Shown: piece by piece, positions 1 through 6,143 of the stretch
Layout of the letters: each line of letters begins with the position of its first letter
Numbering within the stretch: position 1 is the first letter of the stretch
Assembly (NCBI GenBank): GCA_017626625.1
Contig: JAGAIK010000274.1
Span: 1-6,143 of the forward strand
Length of the DNA stretch: 6,143 bases
Direction: 5' to 3'
DNA from: Roseburia sp.
Lineage (GTDB): Bacteria > Bacillota > Clostridia > Lachnospirales > Lachnospiraceae
Notes under the pieces: model-generated
The model's input: the letters and a program-made list of their open reading frames with translations, nothing else
What the model was told of the DNA's origin: nothing
The model's database searches: none
Translations under genes and position numbers: made by a program

Positions 1-2412
1 ATCGGGAGAAGTTACGATATCAGTTCCGACAGGAAAATACAGGAGAAACTCTCCGAGGAAATGCGCTTAGACCCCCTGACCCGCCTGCTAAACAAGGTAG
101 CAACCGGGGAAGAGGTGAAAAAATATATTTCGGAGAAGCCGGAAGGCACCCAGGTGCTGTTCCTCATTGACATTGACAACTTTAAGAGGGTAAACGATAC
201 TTTTGGTCATACGGTGGGCGATACCGTGATTTCCGACATTGCCCAACTGATACAGGAGCATTTCCGGGAGACGGATATTGTGGGCAGGGTCGGCGGAGAC
301 GAATTTTTAGTATTTATGAAAAATACCACCTTAGAGGGCGCTGTGGAAAAGGCAAGGGAACTTTGCAGCGGCAGTGGAAAGCAGTTAATCGGTGATGATG
401 CCGTGGTCAATGTAACCTTAAGCGTGGGCGTGGCTGTTTACGGCGTGGACGGAGAGGATTACAGCAGTCTGTTTCAGATGGCGGACCGTGCGATGTACCA
501 TATCAAACGGACAGGGAAAAACAGCTATTCCCTTGCCCAGGACGGAAATCATGCGTACGACAATGTCAGAGGGGAGAAACAGGTGGACGCGGTCTTTGAA
601 AAGAGACAGGAGATTGACAAGGACTTTATGAATGTGGCATTCAGCCTGCTTTCCCATGCGAAGGATATGAACGGTTCCTTAAATGTGCTGTTAGAGCAGA
701 TTGGAAAGAAGTATCATCTGGACATGCTGTCGGTGGTGGAGTATGAAGATGAAGCGCAGCAGATGAAGCTGACCAATTATTGGAGCAATTTCGGACAGGT
801 TTATGAAAATACGGTAATGCAAAGGAGTATTCGGGCATTTGAGGAGGCTGCTCCGGGAGAGTTTGTTCTGGTAAAAGAAAAAGAAGCGGACGAGCCGCCG
901 GTTCTCTATGAAAACTGGAACACCGGGGACAGGAGAATCTGCTATCTGGCGGGAATTAAATTTGAATACGGAAACAGTCATACCGGCTGCCTGTTTTTAG
1001 GAAGCCGTCAGAAGGAGCGGATTTTTGACGAGACGGAACGGATGACCTATAGTGAATTGAGCCGTGTCGTGGCAGTGTTTGTCACGCTCCGCAATAAATT
1101 AAGCGACGACCAGAAAGAAATCCGCCATTTACAGAGCCGTGACAAGCTGACCGGGCTTTATAATTTAGAAACTTTCCGCAGCAGGACGGAGGAACTGTTA
1201 GCCTGGGAGGCGAAAGAGGGGGCTGCTCACTGCCAGTATGCCATGGTGCATGTGGATATCAACAATTTCTCCTACGTGAACGAGAATTTCGGGCTTACGG
1301 TGGGCGACCGGATTTTAAAGGAATTTGGACAACTGGTGGGGAGGTTAGAGCAGGTGTCCTTTGCCTGCCGGATGTATTCCGATTATTTTGTGCTGCTGGT
1401 AAAGGGAGCCGATAAGGAGGAAATTTTAAAGAACGTTTCTTCTGCCAAAGAATATTTTGAAGCCCAGCAGAAACGGAAATATCCTGCGGCGAGTATGCGG
1501 CTTTCCGTGGGAATTTACTATATTGACAACCCGAAAGAGGGCTTTGACTCCATTCTGGAAAGCTCAAACTTAGCCAGAAAACAGGCGAAGGAGTCCGGCA
1601 GCATCAAATACTGTGTTTACCATGAAAGTTTCCGGGCAAAGCGTGATGATGAAATTCATGTGACGGGAAGATTTTACGCCGCACTGCAGAAGGGTGAGTT
1701 TGAAATGTTCTTACAGCCCAAGTTCCTGTTAGACGAACGGAAGGTGTACGGGGCGGAGGCGTTGGCGAGATGGCGGACGCCGGAGGGGAGTCTGGTTCCC
1801 CCGGTGAAATTCATTCCGCCCCTGGAAAATATCGGGTATATCGTGGACTTAGATTTCTATATTTTAGAACAGTTGCTGCGGGTGATGCGGAGATGGAAAA
1901 AGGCGGGAAAACAACTGATTACCGTTTCCACCAATTTTTCCAGAAAGAATTTCGAGAACGGCGGGGAAGATTTCATCGAACGGCTGGAGAGTACCATGAA
2001 GCGGTATGGAATTGAGCCGAAATATATCGAGATTGAAATTACGGAAGGAGTCATTGTGGAAAATCTGCAGGGACTCAAACAGTGCCTGATGAAGTTAGAG
2101 GAACTGGGCTACCGGATTGCCATTGACGATTTCGGGACGGGCTACTCTTCCCTCAGCGTTTTGCTGGAAATTCCGGCAAATGTCATTAAAATTGACAAGA
2201 GCTTCACCGATAAGATAAATTTAAGCGAGCAGCGGAAATTTGTCTCCTATATGGGGCAGTTTATCCATTCGGCGAAGGAAGAGGTTATTTTTGAGGGAAT
2301 CGAGACGGAGGAACAGTTGGAGTTCTTAAGCGGCTGTGGTTTTAAATACGGCCAGGGGTATCTGGTGGACAAGCCGATTTCTGTCGAAGAATTTGAAAAG
2401 AAATATATATAA
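1..2412 (+). CDS. Cyclic-di-GMP signalling protein, (PAS)-GGDEF-GAF-degenerate GGDEF-EAL, 5'-truncated by the window
   Basis: Putative bifunctional diguanylate cyclase/phosphodiesterase that makes and degrades c-di-GMP in the cytoplasm. Residues are numbered from the Met at base 61, but that Met is not the true start: the frame is open to base 1, no spaced ribosome binding site precedes it, and it sits right against the DPLT motif that opens the GGDEF fold. The upstream codons read IGRSYDISSDRK, typical of a PAS domain's end. GGDEF-1 (about 4-160) has metal-binding D37, guanine-contact N45 and D54, an intact GGDEF at 78-82, and an RxxD inhibitory site at 69-72. Residues about 185-350 resemble a GAF sensor domain. 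GGDEF-2 (about 361-525) has YSDYF (439-443) in place of the motif. The EAL domain (about 532-783) keeps E566, N625, E659, E662, D689, D690, K710, E745 and Q765, so phosphodiesterase activity is plausible. No membrane segment is visible. The family call is secure; the net activity and ligands are unknown. Confidence 0.93.
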   Translation: MGRSYDISSDRKIQEKLSEEMRLDPLTRLLNKVATGEEVKKYISEKPEGTQVLFLIDIDNFKRVNDTFGHTVGDTVISDIAQLIQEHFRETDIVGRVGGDEFLVFMKNTTLEGAVEKARELCSGSGKQLIGDDAVVNVTLSVGVAVYGVDGEDYSSLFQMADRAMYHIKRTGKNSYSLAQDGNHAYDNVRGEKQVDAVFEKRQEIDKDFMNVAFSLLSHAKDMNGSLNVLLEQIGKKYHLDMLSVVEYEDEAQQMKLTNYWSNFGQVYENTVMQRSIRAFEEAAPGEFVLVKEKEADEPPVLYENWNTGDRRICYLAGIKFEYGNSHTGCLFLGSRQKERIFDETERMTYSELSRVVAVFVTLRNKLSDDQKEIRHLQSRDKLTGLYNLETFRSRTEELLAWEAKEGAAHCQYAMVHVDINNFSYVNENFGLTVGDRILKEFGQLVGRLEQVSFACRMYSDYFVLLVKGADKEEILKNVSSAKEYFEAQQKRKYPAASMRLSVGIYYIDNPKEGFDSILESSNLARKQAKESGSIKYCVYHESFRAKRDDEIHVTGRFYAALQKGEFEMFLQPKFLLDERKVYGAEALARWRTPEGSLVPPVKFIPPLENIGYIVDLDFYILEQLLRVMRRWKKAGKQLITVSTNFSRKNFENGGEDFIERLESTMKRYGIEPKYIEIEITEGVIVENLQGLKQCLMKLEELGYRIAIDDFGTGYSSLSVLLEIPANVIKIDKSFTDKINLSEQRKFVSYMGQFIHSAKEEVIFEGIETEEQLEFLSGCGFKYGQGYLVDKPISVEEFEKKYI

Positions 2413-2450
2413 TTTTTTAAATTGCACTTGTTTTCGTACAGTCTGAAACC

Positions 2451-2479
2451 TTTACAACCGCCCTTTTAAATGATAAAAT
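2451..2479 (+). promoter_or_regulatory. Sigma-A-type promoter for nifJ
   Basis: A -35 box TTTACA (2451-2456) is followed by exactly 17 bp and a -10 box TAAAAT (2474-2479). Each hexamer differs from consensus at one position. TG at 2471-2472 makes an extended -10 element. Transcription would begin near 2485-2487, giving a leader of about 100 nt before the nifJ start codon. A strong promoter fits the high-expression codon bias of nifJ. I found no clear operator. The start site is predicted from the sequence only. Confidence 0.72.
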
Positions 2480-2496
2480 AATTCATAAGTCGATAA

Positions 2497-2546
2497 TTGC
2501 ATTTTTTAGGCAGAGATTGCCGGGCACATGAATTTTCAAAATGCAA
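2497..2546 (+). promoter_or_regulatory. Long-range stem in the nifJ 5' leader
   Basis: TTGCATTTT (2497-2505) is perfectly complementary to AAAATGCAA (2538-2546), a 9-bp stem closing a 32-nt loop. Inside the loop, GGCA (2509-2512) can pair with TGCC (2518-2521) around a 5-nt loop. The structure lies between the predicted transcription start and the ribosome binding site. No U-run follows the 3' arm, so it is not an intrinsic terminator, and it matches no riboswitch class that I recognise. It could be a 5' stabilising structure or a regulatory element. The stem is AT-rich and its length is only modestly above chance, so function is uncertain. Confidence 0.35.
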
Positions 2547-2572
2547 GAGACAGTCTATTAATTCATTAGAAT

Positions 2573-2579
2573 AAGGAGG
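2573..2579 (+). promoter_or_regulatory. Ribosome binding site of nifJ
   Basis: AAGGAGG is a full match to the anti-Shine-Dalgarno core, and 8 nt separate it from the ATG at 2588. It fixes the start codon of nifJ and predicts efficient translation. It lies downstream of the leader stem, so that stem does not directly cover it. Confidence 0.93.
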
Positions 2580-2587
2580 AATTAGTA

Positions 2588-5500
2588 ATGTCCAGAGCAA
2601 AACAGTCAATGGACGGTAATACAGCGGCAGCTCACGTAGCTTATGCCTTTACTGATGTTGCAGCTATTTACCCAATTACACCATCCAGCCCGATGGCAGA
2701 TACCGTAGATCAGTGGTCTGCAGCAGGACAGGAGAATATTTTCGGAAATCAGGTGAAAGTCGTAGAGATGGAGTCTGAGGCAGGTGCAGCAGGCGCCGTA
2801 CACGGTTCCCTTGCAGCAGGTGCATTAACCACCACCTTCACCGCTTCTCAGGGTCTTTTATTAATGATACCTAACATGTACAAAATCGCTGGTGAGCAGC
2901 TTCCATGTGTATTCGATGTATCTGCACGTACCGTTGCTACCCAGTCTTTAAATATCTTCGGTGACCACAGTGACGTATATGCCTGCCGTCAGACAGGTTT
3001 CGCTATGTTATGTGAGACCAACCCGCAGGAAGTTATGGACTTAAGCCCGGTTGCACACTTGGCAACCATCGAGGGAAAAGTTCCGTTCATCAACTTCTTT
3101 GACGGTTTCCGTACTTCCCATGAGATTCAGAAAATCGAGAAATGGGATTACGCAGACTTAAAAGAGATGTGCAACATGGACGCTGTAGCAGCATTCCGTG
3201 CACATGCGTTAAATCCGGAGCATCCGGCTATGCGTGGTTCTCATGAGAACGGTGACGTTTTCTTCCAGCATCGTGAGGCTTGTAACACAGCTTACAACGA
3301 GCTGCCTGCTATCGTTGAGAAATATATGGCAAAAGTCAACGAGAAATTAGGTACAAACTATGATTTATTCAACTACTACGGAGCACCGGACGCAGAGCGC
3401 GTAATCGTAGCTATGGGTTCCATCAACGACGTAGCAGAAGAAGTTATTGATTACTTAACAGCTAAGGGAGAGAAAGTCGGCTTAGTAAAAGTTCGTTTAT
3501 ACCGTCCATGGGTATCTGAGTCCTTCTTAAAAGTTCTTCCTAAGACAGTAAAGAAGGTTGCTGTTCTTGACAGAACAAAAGAGCCTGGCGCACTTGGCGA
3601 TCCGTTATACCTTGATGTTGCTACCACACTTCGTGAGGCAGGTCTCGACACCATCGTATTAACAGCAGGACGTTACGGTTTATGTTCTAAAGATACTCCT
3701 CCTTCAAGTGTATTCGCTGTATACAAAGAGTTAGAGAAAGACGCTCCAAAGGCTCGTTTCACTATCGGTATCGTAGACGATGTAACCAACTTAAGCTTAC
3801 CGGAGGTAAAACCGGCTCCTATCACATCTGCAGCAGGTACGGTAGAGTGTAAGTTCTGGGGTCTCGGTGGAGACGGTACTGTAGGTGCGAACAAGAACTC
3901 TACAAAGATTATCGGTGACCACACAGACAAATACATCCAGGCATACTTCCAGTATGACTCTAAGAAAACCGGTGGTGTAACCATTTCCCACTTAAGATTT
4001 GGTGACAAGCCAATCAAGAGCCCATATTACATCAACCAGGCAGACTTCGTAGCTTGCCACAACCCATCTTATGTAACAAAAGGCTTCAAGATGGTACAGG
4101 ATGTAAAACCAGGCGGAGTATTCATGATTAACTGCCAGTGGTCTGACGAAGAGTTAGAGCATCACTTAAATGCAGAAGCAAAGAAATATATCGCTGACAA
4201 CAACATTCAGTTATATACCATCAATGCGATTGACAAAGCAATCGAAATCGGTATGGGCAAACGTACCAATACTATTTTACAGTCTGCATTCTTCAAATTA
4301 GCAAATGTTATGCCAATCGAAGAAGCAGTAGACTTTATGAAACAGGCTGCTAAGAAATCCTATGGTAAGAAGGGTGACGCCGTTGTAGAGATGAACTACA
4401 AAGCAATCGATGCTGGTGTAGACGCTGTACATAAGGTTGAAATCCCGGCTTCCTGGTCTAACCCGGCAGCAGATCCGGCTCCGGCTGAGTTACAGGGACG
4501 TCCTGAGACAGTGAAGATGGTAAAAGAGTTAATGAACCCGATTTCCTTAATGGACGGCGATTCTTTACCGGTATCTGCATTCATGGGCAACCCGGACGGA
4601 CAGTTCGAGCACGGTGCAGTAGCATACGAGAAACGTGGTACCGCAGTTACCGTTCCTACCTGGGATGCTGAGAAATGTATTCAGTGTAACCAGTGTGCAT
4701 TCGTATGTTCCCATGCAACCATTCGTCCGTTCATGTTAAGTGAGGACGAGGTGAAAGCAGCTCCTTCCAACATCAAACTTGCTGATACCAAACCAAAGGC
4801 AGGCGAGTACAAATATACCATGAGCGTATCTCCGTTAGACTGTATGGGATGTGGTGAGTGTATCACTGTATGTCCTGTTGGCGCTATCGAGATGGTTCCG
4901 CAGGAGTCTCAGGCAGCAGAGCAGCCAGTATTTGACTACTTAGTAGCAAACGTTGGCAAGAAACCTGGTATGCCGGCAGACAACACTGTAAAAGGTTCTC
5001 AGTTCAACCAGCCGTTACTTGAGTTCTCAGGTTCCTGTGCAGGATGTGCTGAAACATCTTACGCTCGTTTAATCACACAGTTATTTGGTGAGCATATGTA
5101 CATCTCCAACGCTACCGGATGTTCTTCTATCTGGGGTGGTCCGGCTGCTACATCACCATATACTGTAAACAAAGATTCCAAGAAAGGACCGGCTTGGGCA
5201 AACTCCTTATTCGAGGACAATGCACAGCACGGTTTAGGTATGGAGATTGGTCAGAGAGTACTTCGTGAGCAGGCGATCGCTTCTGCTGAGAAATGTGCTA
5301 CATCTGATAAAGCAAGTGCAGAGTTAAAAGCAGCTTATGAGAAATTTGCTGAGACAAAGAATGATACCAAAGCAAATACACCTGCTACAGAAGCACTTGT
5401 TGCAGAGTTAGAGAAAGCTGCAGCAGCCGGATGTCCGGACGCAAAAGCTGCTCTTGAGAAGAAAGATTACCTCGCTAAGAAATCCGTATGGATCTTCGGT

Positions 5501-6133
5501 GGTGACGGTTGGGCATACGATATCGGATTTGGCGGATTAGACCACGTACTTGCTTCCGGCGAGAACGTAAACGTTATGGTATTCGATACTGAGATGTACT
5601 CTAATACAGGTGGTCAGGCTTCTAAGGCTTCCAACATCGGTGAGGTTTGTCAGTTCGCCGCTGCTGGTAAAGATATCGGCAAGAAGAGCCTTGCAGAAAT
5701 CGCTATGAGCTATGGCTATGTATATGTAGCACAGATCGCTCTTGGTGCAAATATGGCTCAGGCTGTTAAAGTTTTAGCTGAGGCTGAGGCTTACAACGGA
5801 CCTTCTTTAATCATCGGTTACGCTCCTTGTGAGTTACACGGTGTCAAAGGCGGTATGAACCACTGCCAGGATGAGATGAAGAAAGCAGTAGCTGCTGGTT
5901 ACTGGAACTTATTCTCATTCAATCCGGAGTTAAAAGCAGAAGGCAAGAACCCATTCACATTGACCTCTAAACCGGGCGATGGAACCTATCAGGAGTTCTT
6001 AAACAACGAGACACGTTACAGCCGTCTGACAAGAGCATTCCCGGAGAGAGCACAGAAACTCTTTGCTGCATCTGAGGAAGCTGCAAAGGCTCGTTATGAG
6101 CACTTACAGAGATTAGTTGAGCTTTACAAATAA
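2588..6133 (+). CDS. nifJ: Pyruvate:ferredoxin (flavodoxin) oxidoreductase, single-chain
   Basis: Cytoplasmic enzyme that oxidises pyruvate with CoA to acetyl-CoA and CO2 and reduces ferredoxin or flavodoxin; in fermentative anaerobes it supplies electrons to hydrogenase and related enzymes. The 1181-residue length is normal for the homodimeric bacterial form. Domain order: N-terminal pyruvate/TPP region with YPITPSSP (28-35), including T31, E64 and R114 at the positions of the Desulfovibrio africanus pyruvate-site residues; transketolase-C-like region (about 260-400); gamma-type catalytic domain (about 415-610); EKR segment (681-683); two-cluster ferredoxin domain with C697, C700, C703, C707 and C752, C755, C758, C762; TPP domain with proximal-cluster ligands C817, C820, C845 and C1081, plus GDG (972-974) and SNTGGQ (1005-1010). 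The start is set by a strong ribosome binding site 8 nt upstream. It has its own promoter, separate from the upstream gene. Of 28 Arg codons, 20 are CGT and none is CGG or AGG, which suggests high expression. No frameshift or missing ligand is seen. Confidence 0.98.
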   Translation: MSRAKQSMDGNTAAAHVAYAFTDVAAIYPITPSSPMADTVDQWSAAGQENIFGNQVKVVEMESEAGAAGAVHGSLAAGALTTTFTASQGLLLMIPNMYKIAGEQLPCVFDVSARTVATQSLNIFGDHSDVYACRQTGFAMLCETNPQEVMDLSPVAHLATIEGKVPFINFFDGFRTSHEIQKIEKWDYADLKEMCNMDAVAAFRAHALNPEHPAMRGSHENGDVFFQHREACNTAYNELPAIVEKYMAKVNEKLGTNYDLFNYYGAPDAERVIVAMGSINDVAEEVIDYLTAKGEKVGLVKVRLYRPWVSESFLKVLPKTVKKVAVLDRTKEPGALGDPLYLDVATTLREAGLDTIVLTAGRYGLCSKDTPPSSVFAVYKELEKDAPKARFTIGIVDDVTNLSLPEVKPAPITSAAGTVECKFWGLGGDGTVGANKNSTKIIGDHTDKYIQAYFQYDSKKTGGVTISHLRFGDKPIKSPYYINQADFVACHNPSYVTKGFKMVQDVKPGGVFMINCQWSDEELEHHLNAEAKKYIADNNIQLYTINAIDKAIEIGMGKRTNTILQSAFFKLANVMPIEEAVDFMKQAAKKSYGKKGDAVVEMNYKAIDAGVDAVHKVEIPASWSNPAADPAPAELQGRPETVKMVKELMNPISLMDGDSLPVSAFMGNPDGQFEHGAVAYEKRGTAVTVPTWDAEKCIQCNQCAFVCSHATIRPFMLSEDEVKAAPSNIKLADTKPKAGEYKYTMSVSPLDCMGCGECITVCPVGAIEMVPQESQAAEQPVFDYLVANVGKKPGMPADNTVKGSQFNQPLLEFSGSCAGCAETSYARLITQLFGEHMYISNATGCSSIWGGPAATSPYTVNKDSKKGPAWANSLFEDNAQHGLGMEIGQRVLREQAIASAEKCATSDKASAELKAAYEKFAETKNDTKANTPATEALVAELEKAAAAGCPDAKAALEKKDYLAKKSVWIFGGDGWAYDIGFGGLDHVLASGENVNVMVFDTEMYSNTGGQASKASNIGEVCQFAAAGKDIGKKSLAEIAMSYGYVYVAQIALGANMAQAVKVLAEAEAYNGPSLIIGYAPCELHGVKGGMNHCQDEMKKAVAAGYWNLFSFNPELKAEGKNPFTLTSKPGDGTYQEFLNNETRYSRLTRAFPERAQKLFAASEEAAKARYEHLQRLVELYK

Positions 6134-6143
6134 TCTTTGATAA

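Noticed and set aside
207..2078. Antisense and alternate-frame open stretches within the signalling gene (for example 418-657, 691-981 and 1295-1567 on the - strand, 1770-2015 on the + strand).
   Set aside because: They lie wholly inside a gene with strong domain conservation, have no recognisable protein family, and show no convincing ribosome binding sites.
2396..2420. Possible terminator of the signalling gene (AAGAAAT pairing with ATTTTTT across the stop codon, followed by A/T-rich sequence).
   Set aside because: The stem is entirely A-U/G-U with no G-C pair, so it would be too weak for an intrinsic terminator. No other hairpin with a U-run is seen before the nifJ promoter, so termination of this gene is unresolved and some read-through into nifJ is possible.
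2421..2450. Possible Rex or catabolite-control (cre) operator upstream of the nifJ promoter (TTGCACTTGTTTTCGTACAG).
   Set aside because: No TTGTTAA/TTAACAA inverted repeat as required for Rex, and the spacing around the CG does not fit the 14-base cre consensus.
2531..2545. Partial match to the CodY box (AATTTTC followed by an A-rich half) in the nifJ leader.
   Set aside because: The match to the 15-base consensus is only about 10 positions, and the second half-site is poor. The sequence is also explained by local A/T richness and overlaps the leader stem arm.
2480..2569. Near-repeat AATTCATAAG (2480-2489) and AATTCATTAG (2560-2569), plus CAGTCT at 2439 and 2551.
   Set aside because: Short, A/T-rich and imperfect; the two pairs are not evenly spaced, so chance similarity is the simplest explanation.
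2606..4866. Antisense open stretches within nifJ (for example 3673-4017 and 4681-4866 on the - strand).
   Set aside because: They are shadows of the conserved PFOR frame; their translations are low in recognisable motifs and no upstream signals were seen.
1..6143. A functional link or operon between the c-di-GMP protein and PFOR, as a new redox-sensing system.
   Set aside because: The genes are separated by 175 bp with a strong internal promoter, differ sharply in codon usage, and no shared regulatory site is visible. Adjacency alone is not evidence.

Overview
The window looks like ordinary chromosome from an anaerobic Firmicute, most likely a Lachnospiraceae-type member of the Clostridia. 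That assignment is an inference from three things: a full-length single-chain pyruvate:ferredoxin oxidoreductase, a textbook AAGGAGG ribosome binding site, and a GGDEF/GAF/EAL signalling protein of the kind common in gut clostridia. No mobile element, CRISPR array, RNA gene or phage feature was found. I do not see a previously undescribed system here.

Layout, both genes on the + strand. Bases 1-2412 are the 3' part of a large cyclic-di-GMP signalling gene. Its reading frame is open to the left edge of the window, and the first 20 codons look like the end of a PAS domain, so the real start lies outside. The visible order is PAS tail, GGDEF, GAF-like domain, degenerate GGDEF, EAL. The first GGDEF and the EAL domain keep all the signature residues that I could check. 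The second GGDEF domain has lost its motif.

Bases 2413-2587 are a 175-bp intergenic region. It holds a strong-looking sigma-A-type promoter (TTTACA, 17-bp spacer, TAAAAT with an extended -10 TG), a leader of about 100 nt with a 9-bp long-range inverted repeat, and a strong Shine-Dalgarno sequence.

Bases 2588-6133 are a complete 1181-residue pyruvate:ferredoxin (flavodoxin) oxidoreductase, nifJ, with all substrate, thiamine diphosphate and iron-sulfur ligands in place. The window ends 10 bases after its stop codon, so its terminator is not visible.

The two genes are probably independent neighbours. The upstream protein would set c-di-GMP levels (motility, attachment). The downstream enzyme is central fermentative metabolism and shows the codon bias of a highly expressed gene, unlike its neighbour. 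Nothing in the sequence ties the two functions together.
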